Shown piece by piece: positions 1 through 13,183 of a stretch of DNA of 64,000 nt. The position numbers and the translations under genes were made by a program. The stretch spans positions 96,819 through 160,818 of the forward strand of contig PUQB01000357.1 in the NCBI GenBank assembly GCA_003024785.1, in the 5' to 3' direction. The notes below the pieces were generated by a model. The model did no database searches, was not told where the DNA came from, and saw nothing but the letters and a program-made list of their open reading frames with translations. Source of the stretch: Selaginella tamariscina (Eukaryota; Streptophyta; Lycopodiopsida; Selaginellales; Selaginellaceae). The number at the start of each line of letters is the position of its first letter. Position 1 is the stretch's first letter.

Positions 1-884
1 GGACACCATTGATCAAGCCTGAAATAAAGCCCATGCATTATACACATGATCTACAGACACTACAATATGTATGTACGTATGTTTATATTAGTAGTATAGA
101 ATTATATAGATGCATAAATATATACACTCTGCTCGAGTATGTATATGTATGAATATTAAGATATAATCATGTCACTAGAAACCTTTCCCAACGAGAGCTT
201 TGCATTGTATGGTGTTCATTTTGATGTTTTCTTGACGAGCCAGCCAATCAATCATCTCAAATCCTACCTGAAAACTTATGTATTGTAGCCTGTTATTTAT
301 GTTTATATGTATAAACTAGTCTCATTTGTGTGTATACACACACACACACATGTGTGTGTGTGTGGGGCGCAGCTTACATTATGACGAGTCCCCACAAACT
401 TGGAGCCGGGATTACCAAGGCCAACAATCATCCATTTGGAGGCCTTTGGAGGCTTAAGTGGCTCCTGTCCATCATCACTTTCATTATCATCTTCCTCGCC
501 TTCAGAAGAAGATGAACCAGCTGCAGATGGGGGAGAACTCACATCCATATATCGTCCATCAGAAGACGCTCTAGTGACAAAATTGAATCTAGATACCAAT
601 GCAGGAGCCAACCTATGGAAGAGTTATTGAACTGTGGACGAGTACGGACAGAGAGATACAGATAAGTGGAAAATGGAGTGACCCAGATGAGAATGCTATC
701 CCAACACACACACACGTGTGTGTGATGATATCCCAAAGACATATAGACACGAATCTGGAAAACAGCGTGAGAGCTAACCTGTGGAGTAATTGGGGGCGAT
801 TGAGGCAGCAGTGACCACTGTGTTCGGGAATTGGATGCTCCTGAGCGCCTGCGGACAATGGAGCTTCCCTATTGTTAGCATCAT
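1..884 (-). CDS. Peptidyl-tRNA hydrolase, organellar CRS2-like (partial, leaves left edge)
   Basis: Member of the bacterial-type peptidyl-tRNA hydrolase family, which frees tRNA from stalled peptides; the plant plastid relatives CRS2 act in group II intron splicing. The exon at 378-612 encodes an acidic serine-rich linker and then WMIVGLGNPGSKF and GTRHN, the family signature carrying the catalytic His and substrate-binding Asn. The next exon (about 178-268) continues VGFEMIDWLARQ through KALVGKG, and a third begins at the left edge (1-22, LINGV). Splice sites are GT-AG: donor at 377, acceptors near 268 and 22. An upstream exon at 779-884 starts with ATG and reads MMLTIGKLHCPQALRS, rich in basic and hydroxyl residues and poor in acids, so it looks like an organelle transit peptide. 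Its phase misses the next exon by one base, so the start is not certain. It is divergent from the gene at 1443. Confidence 0.8.
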
Positions 885-1016
885 GGGCTAGAACCCTAAT
901 TTTTTCATGTATGGTAACTATATTGTTTATATTCACACACACGTGTATAAATCTTTGTACGATCTATTGTAGTCCAGGTTAGCGTGGTGTACCATCCTTC
1001 AACGCTATATTGTATA

Positions 1017-1056
<40 letters not shown>

Positions 1057-1442
1057 TTTTGTCACCTTCCACTGTCACAGGATTGTGTATATAGTTGGAT
1101 AAATAGACACACTTCTACATAACTTCTACAAGATAAATGAAAACATATATGAAAAATATAATGATTCAACACATACACACGCACACGCACACACATGTGT
1201 ATAACAAAGAATGTGTGTGCTCGTGAAAGGGAATGGAAGTCAGTTGGTTGGTAAAGGTCCAAACTCCACAGCAGGGTTTCACAGTAGCCATTTATGAACG
1301 CCGTGCCGTAGCCAGTTGGCAATCGTTTAATGTATCTCACATTTATCTCGCATGGCCTGCCGAACTTCGTACACCGTATACACATACATACGCGTATAAA
1401 TACAGTAGGCAGCGTAGAGCAGTAAATGCATGGATTGGACTA
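885..1442. other. Intergenic region between divergent genes, with simple repeats
   Basis: This holds the shared upstream region of the minus-strand hydrolase and the plus-strand lipid-transfer-like gene. A TA run followed by a GA run lies at about 1013-1056, and CA runs at 1165-1200. An AACCCTAA motif sits at about 892-899, close to the hydrolase start. No gene is seen here. Confidence 0.5.
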
Positions 1443-2243
1443 ATGATTTTTCAAGGCTGGGTGTGTTTCATATCCTTTTGTTTGCTTTCTGGGGTGTGGG
1501 TAATAGGAAGGAATGGTATCTGGATTGTATTAATGCTTGCATTATGTGGGATGATATTCTACGAGACAGATGCCAAGAGTGTGGATTGCACAGAGGAGGT
1601 GGAGAAGATGCAGCCATGTCTGGCATTTGTGGAAGCCAGACGAGCATTCCGAGCTCCGAGTGTTGTAAGGCGCTCCTCTATGTACATTTGAACAGCCAGT
1701 TTGTCTGTGCAAGCTTCTGTCTACCTCCACTCTCCTCTACCGCGCCAAAGGGTGTTAATGTTACAAATGCTCTCTTGCTCCCCTCCATTTGCAAAGTCCA
1801 CACCAATCCTTCACGCTGTCCAGGTATATATACAATGTATACTTTGTGTCACAATATTTGTCTTAATGTGTATCTGTGTGAGCAATATTGATAGATCTTC
1901 CTCTGACCGCTGTGTGTGTATACATGTATATATATGTATGTACACACACATGAGCTGACTATTTTCTGTGGTTTTGTAGCCCTTCTTGCTGGTGCACCAG
2001 AACCATCTCATGGTAAGGTTCATAAAACACGTACACATACATACACTAAAATGCTCTTTCTGTCTTATTCAGCAGCTGAAAATACATCAGGACAAGCTGC
2101 CAATGGTTCAGAGAGAAGTGTGTGTGCGTGTGTGTGTGTGTGTTTAACTTGGTGTGTTTACAGAAAATGCAAAATCTGGCATTATACACTTGGAATATTC
2201 TTGGTGGACAGGGGCATTCATGATCGTCTTTGGAATGGTTTGA
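1443..2243 (+). CDS. GPI-anchored non-specific lipid-transfer-like protein (LTPG type), one frame break
   Basis: Secreted eight-cysteine (8CM) protein of the plant LTPG class, which binds lipids at the outer plasma membrane and cell wall. Four exons: 1443-1823, 1980-2012, 2073-2117, 2164-2243, all joined in phase 1. Exon 1 has a hydrophobic signal peptide ending near YETDA, then the 8CM core: VDC, QPC, SSECC, FVC and, near the end, the family-typical GVNVTNALLLPSICKV with a final RCP. Exons 2-3 give a short Ala/Ser/Pro/Gly linker (ALLAGAPEPSHG, AAENTSGQ). Exon 4 gives a small-residue site (KSG) and a hydrophobic tail ending FMIVFGMV, as expected for a GPI signal. The first half and the CC half of exon 1 are in different frames. 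One missing G at about 1630 (GTGGAAGC) explains this, either an assembly error or a mutation. The exact ATG is a choice among nearby ones. Confidence 0.7.
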
Positions 2244-2386
2244 AAAAGGGCCTATATTGTTTATGTGCAAACAGCCTTTTAAACTTTGATTAATGTAATC
2301 AGAAATTTAAGCTTGGTTAAGAAAGTAATCACGTGATGTGAGAAAGCACTCACACAAGCTTTAGTGGATGATTCATTTTTATAATT

Positions 2387-2395
2387 TTAGGGTTT
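2387..2395 (-). promoter_or_regulatory. Telo-box (AAACCCTAA) upstream of MED23
   Basis: A perfect AAACCCTAA on the minus strand lies 51 bases upstream of the MED23 start codon, with a second partial TAGGGTTTA at about 2423. Telo-boxes are common near the starts of plant housekeeping genes; its function here is inferred. Confidence 0.45.
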
Positions 2396-2445
2396 ACACA
2401 AATTTTATATGGTCCTAGGTATAGGGTTTAGGATCGTCCCTGGCC

Positions 2446-5400
2446 ATGGACGCGGCCGCTGTGAAATCTGCCGTGCAGGAGCTCTTCGATCTGTACATTG
2501 GAGTAAGCAAGATGAGCGTATAAGTATATATATGTAGATAGTAAGTTATATATAATTGTAGACTACCCACTTAATAGATATATAAAACTCTGATTTGCTG
2601 CATTTTAGCGTGTAGATCAAGCTATGAGTTGCATATAATGGTCACTGTATACACAATATGATTCAATTAATAGCTGAATACAGTAGCATTGTATACTGTA
2701 GGTATACACACACACATTGTCAGTATACTTATATATAAGACGATCAGTAGCATACAATTTTACCAGCCAGTTAATAGCTTTATCGATGTTATATCACGAT
2801 ATGGGCATTATACTATATACATACACTGTAGGCATAACAGGTATCTATACGTGATCGATATAGCCAGTTATTAGCTTTAGTATGGTATTATTAACACATT
2901 GTTACCGATGGATGTTAAGCCACTTGTATATATCCGTAGGTGTATATGTATGTATGCATATTTACACCCACAGACATTATGTGTATCTAGTTTCATCGAT
3001 AAACACGTCTTATGCATGGATTGGATTTATGAAAATGCTATTATTACAGAGAACGTCGAATGTGAAGCCTGAAGTCACCGGAAGAGACTATGTGTAAGTA
3101 TTCTGTGTATATTTCACACAACACATTTATATGCTTTTCTAAACAGGCCTAAGTTACGAAAGCGGGTTTCTTCTAAACCACATCCGATGGACGAGCAGTT
3201 TCTCACAGACTATCTACTGCTACACAGCCAAGTTCCTGTGAGTTATATATACGAGAGAGAGGGAGACACATATGAGACACAATATGTATCCCAAATGTAT
3301 TGTATTAGATAATGTTTGAACTACAGAGCGTTCCCCGCATCGCTAGTAGTCAAGTTAATGCTATCGTATATGTATACATAATATTATCAAATCTATTGCA
3401 GGATCCGAATCAACTTATATCTATAACTGAGTCATGTCTGGCTATGCTGCTTATGCGATGTGGAAGCCATGCTCTACAAGCGGAATTCTTGTTGTTTGCA
3501 CTACGAACACTTGCAAAAGCTGGCTCATTACGTTGGGATATGTTCCTTAATGCGTTATTTCGTGCCGTGTCCGTCGTGGAGTCCAATTCTAACACGGGAA
3601 TGCAAAACCAACAAACATCCTCTTCAGGCAAGTAGATGACTCTGTGTGTGTGTGTGTGTTTTCCCACTATGAGACATGAATCCTCGTTTGTAGTGGACAA
3701 TAAACACACTTTCTTCTCTTTCTCTCTGTATGTTGTGGGAGTGCGTGCACTGCGTGGTATATATAAGCTACGAAAGCATATACTGAATACGAATATACAC
3801 AGCTGTTTTAACGCAAATAGATATGTACATTACGCACAATGTGGTGGAAACATGTTCTGTGTGTATGTGTACCGTAGCTAAATTAGCTGTAAGAATCTAT
3901 CATAACAAGTATATATTCTATTTATATATATAGTTCTTGATATATGCAGCAGCACCAGATCAATCTACCATTAATCCAGCTACTCCTTCCTCGGGAAGAA
4001 GCGTTGCTATTTGGCTCCGTCCTCTCATTTGCAAGGTAAATGATAAGAGAACACACACCACTCACACACAAGATATCTGTATTATACATTAATACTAGCG
4101 AACATACGTGTATATTGTTCATAGTGTACGTATGTATGGATTGGGAAATAATTATTCTAGATTTTTTAACATTACATACTAATTTGCAAGGTGATGATAG
4201 CGGCTTTCGAGTCTGATTTAAGGCCATTTACATACTTCGACATGCTTTACCTCTCTGTACAGTGGATTAACGACTCAAATGCTGTTCAAGAATCAATCAA
4301 TTCGTGTATAGAAGTTTTAAGAATTCTTATTGACGAGAACAAGTGCCGAGTCCCGTTTTACGCTCTGCTACACGACCAGGTTTGTATATAGCGTTATATA
4401 TGTATGTGTGTGTGCACACACACAATTTATCTTTTACTGTTTACAGACGCAGCTTCAGGCAGATTACTGGCCTGAAAATGAGGCTTTACTGGGTTTATTT
4501 CTGGATCTTCACCGTAGACGAGACAGAATCGCTCTACACATGCTTATGTTTGATCATCACCTACATTGTCCAACCTTTGCAACATTGAGACCCATTGCTT
4601 TAACGTATACGGGCGTCATGGGGGAACCCATGTATGGCGAGGTATGTAGTAAAGTTATGTAAGTTTAATATGTATATATAGGTTTTTCTTTTCACAACCC
4701 ACGTGGATGGAATTGTATATTCTTTGCTTTATACATAATCTTCATATATGTATTTTTTGACAGATCAGGCACACACACAGAGTGTACAACATGTATAGTG
4801 CCTATGTGTCTATATATTTGTCCTGAATAAACAATATAAGGTATTTAATTTATCATATCTGGGATTAAATAATGTAAACATATTGGGAAGTACAATAGCT
4901 TAATATTCCTGCAGGAAGTTGCATCTGCTGTTCAACGGGGCAGCCAAGATTATGAGAAAGCATTACGTTCTTTAAGGTATATATGACCTTTTAAGTTATA
5001 ACCCGTAAACATATTCTGTATGTTATTCCTTATAGTAAAACACAGACACACACTAGAAAGCATGCATATGGGCTCGGCATATATATTTACTTGCTTGTGT
5101 ACACACAATATATGTACAATTGAACATATACAAAGATATACGCATGTGTGTGTGTAAACAATATGCATATTTTGTTAATAACTTTCTGTTTAAGGCATGG
5201 ATTAAAAACTAATCCTTCTGCCGAGATATGGAGGCGTCTGTTATTGTGTGCACCGCGTCATCGGCAAGCTCAGCAGCCTGTTCCTTCAAAGCCTACGTGG
5301 GACCGGGGTTGGTGTTTAATTATGACATGACGTGTGAAGCGGTCGTTGAAAGAGTTATGGATCTTATGCAACCATGTAACTCAGGTAATTAACCGTAGGC

Positions 5401-6144
5401 ATAGAATGAAATTACATAATATGCATAGTTTTATAAATGTTAGTATATATGATCTTTACATTGTACAGTCTAATGTAATTCATACGCATTCCAACAGTTA
5501 CATGTTTGAAGCTCTGAATTTATTTTTATCTGTGTACATATTACACATGATTTAGGGTCACTCTGATTATGGTTAACCATATGGAAATGTTTACTATAGT
5601 ATACCTCCATTGCAGTTACACTTGTACTAACAGTGGCGCACACACTGTATGGCCTGTATGAGTGGTCCTGCTAAAGCATTTCCACATGCATATGCTTATT
5701 GCTGCGATTATAGTAATCTAAGCCTCACATATCATATATAGTTGTATACAAACTATGAAGACTATAGAGTAGTATATATATAATAATGTGTATATGCTTA
5801 TAAATTATAGTATATAATATATGTTTAGTTGTTGACAGGAAATGCATTTAGTCCTACATCAACAGAGACAGGAAGGTGGCAAGAGTGGCTTAATTTTGCG
5901 GATTTATTCTACTATTTCATGCGAAGAGGGTACCTTGATTTCCTTGATTTTGTTGATAAGCTGGCTGTGGCATTTGCAAGTGGAGAACACACTATACAAC
6001 GCACTAATCATGTTACATGGTTACTTGCTCAAGTTTTTCGCCTTGAAACTGTTACCCAGGCTATCACCGAGGACACGAAGAAGGTACTCAACACACACGC
6101 GCATCGTCTTTAAGATAAACACACACACACATACACACACACAC

Positions 6145-6175
<31 letters not shown>

Positions 6176-7653
6176 CATGTGTAGCTATAGTGAATAAACT
6201 CGTCCTATACGCACACACACACATGGAGCGTCATAATGTAGTGGCTATAAAGCTAATCCACTAGATATATCAATATTCGGTAATCCCATTTTTTAACTAT
6301 ATATAAACAAGCATACATATATATAAGCTACTCATATACATGCTGTGGGTATGTTATTCAAAATGATGGACATTTACTTTATATAAAAGAATTTCTGGAT
6401 ATGCATTAGCGTATACTGTAATATCTGTGGCTATATTTCTATATATTTTATATAACCAGTTATTTCTGTGAAAACTGTCAAATATGTATGATCAATATTC
6501 TTCAACACGTGCGCGTGCGCTCACACGCACACACATTCTTTTCCAGCTTGAGACTGCTCAAAAGATTCTATCATTCCACGTTGCTGATCGAGCGGTTGAT
6601 CACAATGGCAGCGTGTCCCCACAAACGAAGCTTCTGGATTACGTGGGAAGCAGTCAGATACTCCGGCTTTGGGCGTTAAACCGTCCGGTTATGGAGCATT
6701 TAACTGGTAATCGGATGCCTGAGCATATTCAGAAAGGGAAAACCATTGATGAATGGTGGAAACAAGTCCAAAAAGGTGTGTGCGTGCGTGTGTGTGTGTG
6801 CATACACAAAGATACGTAGATATATATGGTATGGATACACAGGTAACCATGTATATTTAAATATACGTCTTTTGTACATGTTTAAAAGCTATATATGATA
6901 TAGAAATATAGACTATACATTAAGGACTTCTACTATGGTAAATAGGAACATATATAGTGGTGATGTGGTTTATTAACGATTGACCATTAGTTTGAATATG
7001 ATGGTCTACTTATGTATATACATAGTTTTACCCATACACATAACATGTGCGTGTGTAGGGAGCGTGTACTTGACTACTCGAACCTGGACGATAAATCCAC
7101 GGGAATGGTGTGGGTTTTATCACACACAATGACACAGCCTGTATCTGACGCTGTTATGACCTGGATGAGATCCAACGGTGTAGGAGAGCTCTCCTCTGGT
7201 ACAGAAAGATTAACTATTATTCATGAGACTCGACCCCTTCCCATTTCAATGCTTTCGGGGTTATCTTTACATCTTTGTATGCGGCTCATTTACCATATTG
7301 AAGAACAGATCTTTGCTGGCCAGGTATGTATATGCGTGTAGTAAGATATATGTATATGGTATGACGACGTGCGTGTGAGTGCATGTATGTAGAATACAAA
7401 AGCCATATATACGTGTAATCCACATATATATGTATGCATGAATGTCAAATATACTGTAAACCGTCACATATCTGTATGTTATGTATGCATGTTATGTGTA
7501 ATTACATACTAATTAACTCATCTCATTAAAACACTTTGTTTTTTTTATTGTAGATGGTACCGAGTATTGCTATGCTGGAAACTTATGTGCGCCTTCTTCT
7601 TGTCGCACCACAGACTTTATTTCAACACCATCTTAATGTTAAGTATAACGAAA

Positions 7654-7688
<35 letters not shown>

Positions 7689-8099
7689 TACGTACTTACG
7701 TACGTAGTATGATATGTTTATCTAATCATGTACTGGAACTTGGTTGAGCAGGGAATGCTGCAAAAATATCAAAGTGGAGCAACCAAATCAGGCATATCGC
7801 TTATCCTTCTGGAGCTTCTCAACTATCGTTTGATACCTCTATACAGGTATATAGTTCAGATAGTGGTGTTTTAGAAAATTAAATAAATGATATAATATAA
7901 TCCATAAATACGTAGTGCAGGTTTCATGGACGACTTAAACAGCTAGTATTTGATATTCAAAAGATAATCGTTCCTATGAAGTCCAAGCGGGGTGAGCATC
8001 GTCTTTTCCGTCTTGCAGAAAACCTGGGAATAAACCTTGTTCTTTCCATGAAAGAAATCTTACTTCTAAAGAAGGAGAAGGTAAGAAAATCCCCCCTGT

Positions 8100-8131
<32 letters not shown>

Positions 8132-8375
8132 CCTCCCTCCCTCTCTCTAATGTTTGGATATATTATTATATTGTTTTTTTACGGTTTCACCAGGGGGCTA
8201 CCACAGAATTTACCGAGACCTTGAACAGGGCCATGGTAATCAGTCTTGCAATTACAATAAAGACACGTGGGATTGCCGAGTTTGAGCAGGTTCTGTACAT
8301 TAGTTTATTGTTAATTTGTTCGCAGACACACTACATATTATATATATAATATAATATATATATATATATATATAA

Positions 8376-8409
<34 letters not shown>

Positions 8410-10374
8410 TTTAACTATTATTTGCACGCACGCCCGCATACGCACACGCATCTTCAGTATATACACAGAATATTAATTGCTGGTGTTTGTCTGCAGGTTC
8501 TGGTTTTACCGACTGCATTAGAACAGATACTTCTTAACAGCAATCATGCTTGGTCAGAGAAGACTCTACGGCATATGCCTCCCACTTTACGGGAGATGCT
8601 TTCTCCACGGCATGATAAAAGGTTACAAACTCTCCAAACTTGGCAACAGGTGTGCTCGCATGCGTGCGTGTGTTGTGTGTGCTTTTAAGATGTAATGATT
8701 CGTCTAGATATGAATATATGTTTGTAAATATGTATAAATGCAAGTTTATACTATTTTAATCAAGTGTCATGTACATGTAAATTCTAAGCTATATTATGAC
8801 TAACTAATTGGATTTAACAGGTTGAGACAACTGTATTACATCATTGTCAACAATTATTATCTGATCCATCGTACGCAATTCAATATGTGAATCTCAGTTT
8901 TTTTCAGCAGCGTCCGTTTCTATGTGCAGCTGCTTGGGTGCTAATGGATTGCCACCCAGAGAACTTTAATACTGCAAATCTGGTATGTATATGTGTACGT
9001 GTGCATACTTTTTAATTTTTCTATATACCATACATTACGTATATGTATGTATGTATGCATATGGTTATACGTGCTATAATTAACTAATATGTGCAGGGAA
9101 AGGCATTAAAAGAATTATCACCAGAAGAAGTAACTGCAAATGTATATACAATGGTTGATGTGCTACTTCATCACATACAAATACAGTTCTCACATGGACA
9201 TAATCAGCAGGTATAATATCAAACTAATATAAAAGACGCGCGCTGTCACACACGTTTAACTTAGTCTCTTTTAATTAGGAGCTGCTTATGAGAACGAGTG
9301 TTACTTTAGCACATCTTATATGGACAACAGAGATATTACCTTTTGACATCTTACTTTTAGCTTTAACTGATCGTGACGATGACAAACAAGCACTACGTCT
9401 GGTGGTATGTACATATATTTCCTGATAATTAAACATTGATATTTTATGAAATACTTATTTTAATATGATTTAGCTTAATTATACATAAGTATTTTGACTT
9501 TTACAGGTTGGTCTTCTACTTGATAGACCGGAGTTTCTACAACAAAGAGTTCAACTCTATTGTAGACAACATGGACAACAAGAGCATTGGCAATATCCCG
9601 GTCCTTGTCAACGTGCCGAACCACACCAGGCCCTTGGAAATCATTTATCTGGGAAAGACAGGTAAAATGTGTGTTTGTGTGTGTGTGTGAGAGAGAGAGA
9701 GAGACACGGAGTGCACCACACATAATTCCATTCACATGCATATGTATATATAAAACGCGTAAATACATACATGATAAAGAATATAGATAGCGGCGATATA
9801 AACAAATGTATATCTGTACAGACACACGAACACTTCTATACAATGCACACTTTTACTGTATATGCATTCATTTGTGCAGGTATCCTGTGTTTTTTGACGA
9901 CATGGTGCTTCGTGCATTACCTGTGATTCCACTTGTTGTTTACCGTCTTATTGAGAACGATGCAACAGATACAGCAGAGCGTGTGTTAAACGCATATTCT
10001 CCGTTGTTATTCTACCATCCTATGCGTATCACATTTGTACGGGATACACTTGCATATTTCTATGGTCATTTACCCAATAAGCTCATTATGAGACTACTGA
10101 GCACGCTCGACATAGCCAAGGTACACTGTGTGTGTGTGTGTGTTATATCTGTATTTATGTACAGACGCATATACAAAGTATAGAATTGTCGTGGTACCAT
10201 AAATAAGAGTTAAGTAATTCGTATTTGTTATGAGATAAGATACACAGCCACGCACGCCTGCAACACAACACACACGCACGTGTACATACATGTAAATTCT
10301 ATATATAATTTATGCATACATACATGTTGTGTATTTCTAAGACATAGCGAAGGTACACTTTCACACACATGTGT

Positions 10375-10405
<31 letters not shown>

Positions 10406-10916
10406 GTATTATATGTGTATGCATGTATAGTCTGAGTTAGTATAGGTATAAGGTAGTACCAAGCATAAGTGGTTTGCAGTCATCATATGCTGCACACGCA
10501 CACACATTTGAAATTATAAAATGCGGGTGGTAGTGCTTTACAGAGCTACCAGCACACAACACACACACACACACAATATATATATATATATATATATATA
10601 GAAGCATACATGCACATGAATTCATAAATTGTCTTTTTTTATTTATTAAAGTGTATTTCTATGTTTGCTTTAGATGCCATTTTCGGAGGTTTTTATAAGC
10701 GGGATTAGTGGGACCTCCATATGATTATTACGTTAATCTTCTTCTTAATCTTGTGCGCAACATAATCCCACCAGTGATTAACAAACACTAACCTCGTCTT
10801 CTGAGTGTTTACGAATGAACACCACAAAAAAATATACAACAACGCCTTTGGAAAATCACAAAGCATTTTACCACCATCAGGACCCAGGTATTTATATTGT
10901 GTGCTGTGCGTGTCTT

Positions 10917-10949
<33 letters not shown>

Positions 10950-13183
10950 GCGGGGGGGGGAGGGAGGGAGGGAGGGAGAGTATGATTTAGTAACCATGGT
11001 ATGACATCAGGTATAGTTTTTATTTATATATACCTACATATAAATGCTATTTAATTTTAAATATCATTATATCAAGTATATATCATAGTTGGATATACTT
11101 TAACACATTGCATTTATTCGTTTGTGTGTATGTTTTTATTCAGGGAGCTACGCCCAACTTCTATTGGAAACAGGTGTTATTGAGTTGCTGTCAATTCCTG
11201 CACCACCAGCACAAGCAGTAGCCACATTAGTTCAAATAGCAGTTCGAGTCCCTACACCACCTTCTCAGTCTGTAAGTATATTATGAATGTGTACGCACGC
11301 ACATATATAACACATACATCTGTGTATATTAAATATTGTTGTTTGTTATTGTTTTGGCTGTGTTAGTCTCTTGGCTCCCTTGGCTCCCTTGGCTCTCCCG
11401 GCCCCAGTGCTGCACCCAAGAGTCCATTGCTTCCAACTTCACCGACTTCAGAGACATCATCTGGTACGTTGTATATATATGTTGAGCGTGTATAATATGT
11501 GTGTGTGTGTGTGTGTGTGCGCATACATTAGTAACTTATCGACTTTGTATTTTCAGCGTCAGCTGCTCCTGTACCAAGTGTCCCAACAATCTCACCGTTT
11601 ATGTCACCACAAATTATTCAGGCGTGTGGTCTTTTGCTTGCACAATTACCTACACCTTTTCATGATGCTTTCTATAAAGAGGTATGCAAATATGCATATG
11701 TGTGTATGTGTGTATGTGTGTATGTATCCCTATTAAACAAACAAAAATAAACATGGGCAGGTAGATAATAAGAGACATGTAGAATATGCATAATGCATAA
11801 TATGTTAATTATGCATACGTACATACATTATATTGGGATATATCTGTGCAGATTGCACGCGTAGCTATGGATTGCTTGTGGCTGAAAGACTCAAAGAAGA
11901 CATGTAAGGAAATCGATGCTGCTTTTGGATATTCCGTTTGGGATCCATCCTGGGCCGTACAAGACGGTACCTCTACTGTTATAGGTAGGGACGTAAGCAA
12001 AGACCGTGTTATATGTATGTGTTTACATGTGTACTTGAGTGACAATATGTATGTGTGTGTGTGTGTGTGTGTGTATACATATACATATATATGTGTGTGT
12101 GTGTGTGTAAAAGTATTGATTGACATGCTTGACGTGTATATACACATTGCTATTGTATTTGTATTTATTTTTTATATAGGAAATGCTGCGGCTTTGTTTC
12201 ACGCATTTGCGGCAAATATATCTTTTGAGTGGCTAGAAGGGACACATGCAGTGGTGAATTTACAAAGGCCAATGTCATCAGTTGCACAGCTCAGGCTTGC
12301 GTTCAGAATGCTCGGTCCTTTGGTGTCTCGCTTTGTGGTACACCGCCCTTTACTTGCCAAGGTGTGTGTGTGTGTGTGCACTGTATATACGTGAAGATGG
12401 TGTATGTGTGTTGTAAATAATGTGCGCATACGCACGCGCATGTCTGTACTCAAATTATTGTGAATATATATACTACACACATAGTGTGTGTGTAATTCTA
12501 TATGGGTGTCTTATAAACTCTCAGACATATGCAGTGTGGACTATCGATATAAGTCATTTACATGTATAAGTATACCTCTGAATAGAGATGTATGTCAGTG
12601 TATGTTCTCTCTCTCTATATATATATATATAATTTACAGACACTGGCTTTACTATTTACTATCTTGGCGGAGGTGTTTGGACGAAATTCCCAGGTCCAAG
12701 ATGTCTCTGAGATTTCTGATCTAGTGGACTTCATGTAAGTATTCATAATATGCTTAAACACGTGAAATTATGCTGAATTTAATTAGAATCTTTCGAGTAA
12801 TAAATAAGAAGTAAGATATATAATTAGAGTAGGTATTCCACTAATGGATTGCTTTTCTGTCATCATTTATTTAATTAGTTACTGATAAGCTTAATAAGTT
12901 TTTTTAGTTGTGTGTGTGTGTGTGTGTGTCTGTATGTATATGTATATATATACTGTTTTTCAATGCGTATAGGCATCATATAGTGATGTTGGAAGCACAA
13001 CACTCTGGAGGAAAGCCAAGGCCAGACACGCTAAGTCTTTGTAACAAGGGCGTGGAGCGTTTACACCCTGACGTACAGAGACTATTTCAACATATTACAA
13101 TTGATACTCAAAGGTCTATATATGCTGCTACACATCCCAAAGTTGTTCAGAGGCCACTTTCGTGTTTTGCCTCTACAGTTTGA
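2446..13183 (+). CDS. MED23: Mediator of RNA polymerase II transcription subunit 23 (MED23)
   Basis: Tail-module subunit of Mediator, linking transcription factors to RNA polymerase II in the nucleus. About 30 exons run from ATG at 2446 (MDAAAVKSAVQELFDLYIG) to TGA at 13181-13183. Plant MED23 landmarks include DEQFLTDYLLLHSQVP (exon 3), DPNQLISITES and AEFLLFALRTLAKAG (exon 4), WQEWLNFADLFYYF and DFLDFVDKLAVAF (exon 10), GKTIDEWWKQV (exon 11), RPFLCAAAWVLMDCHPENF (exon 18), and GLLLDRPEFLQQRVQLYC (exon 21). Exons, in order: 2446-2502, 3050-3093, 3147-3237, 3402-3627, 3950-4035, 4191-4379, 4447-4641, 4915-4976, 5195-5384, 5839-6083, 6547-6775, 7059-7323, 7554-7637, 7752-7846, 7921-8080, 8194-8289, 8497-8649, 8821-8982, 9097-9210, 9279-9404, 9507-9661, 9880-10120, 10674-10887, 11144-11271, 11367-11463, 11557-11681, 11852-11984, 12180-12361, 12640-12734, 12973-13183. 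Intron 4 uses a GC donor. The frame shifts in exon 9 (about 5303), twice in exon 23 (about 10711 and 10793), and the exon 11/12 phase misses by one. All else is open and conserved. Confidence 0.93.
8338..8411. repeat. Long TA-rich simple repeat in MED23 intron 16
   Basis: A mostly alternating TA tract of about 70 bases, self-complementary. MED23 introns also hold CT runs (about 7660-7684 and 8101-8150) and a TA run (about 10576-10600). Confidence 0.85.

Noticed and set aside
5195-10887. Programmed frameshifting in MED23
   Set aside because: Several shifts at unrelated sites, and similar shifts in unrelated genes, fit indel errors far better; MED23 is not known to frameshift.
11809-12480. Minus-strand open frames opposite MED23 exons
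   Set aside because: They are shadows of conserved plus-strand exons and consist largely of CA/TG repeat translation.
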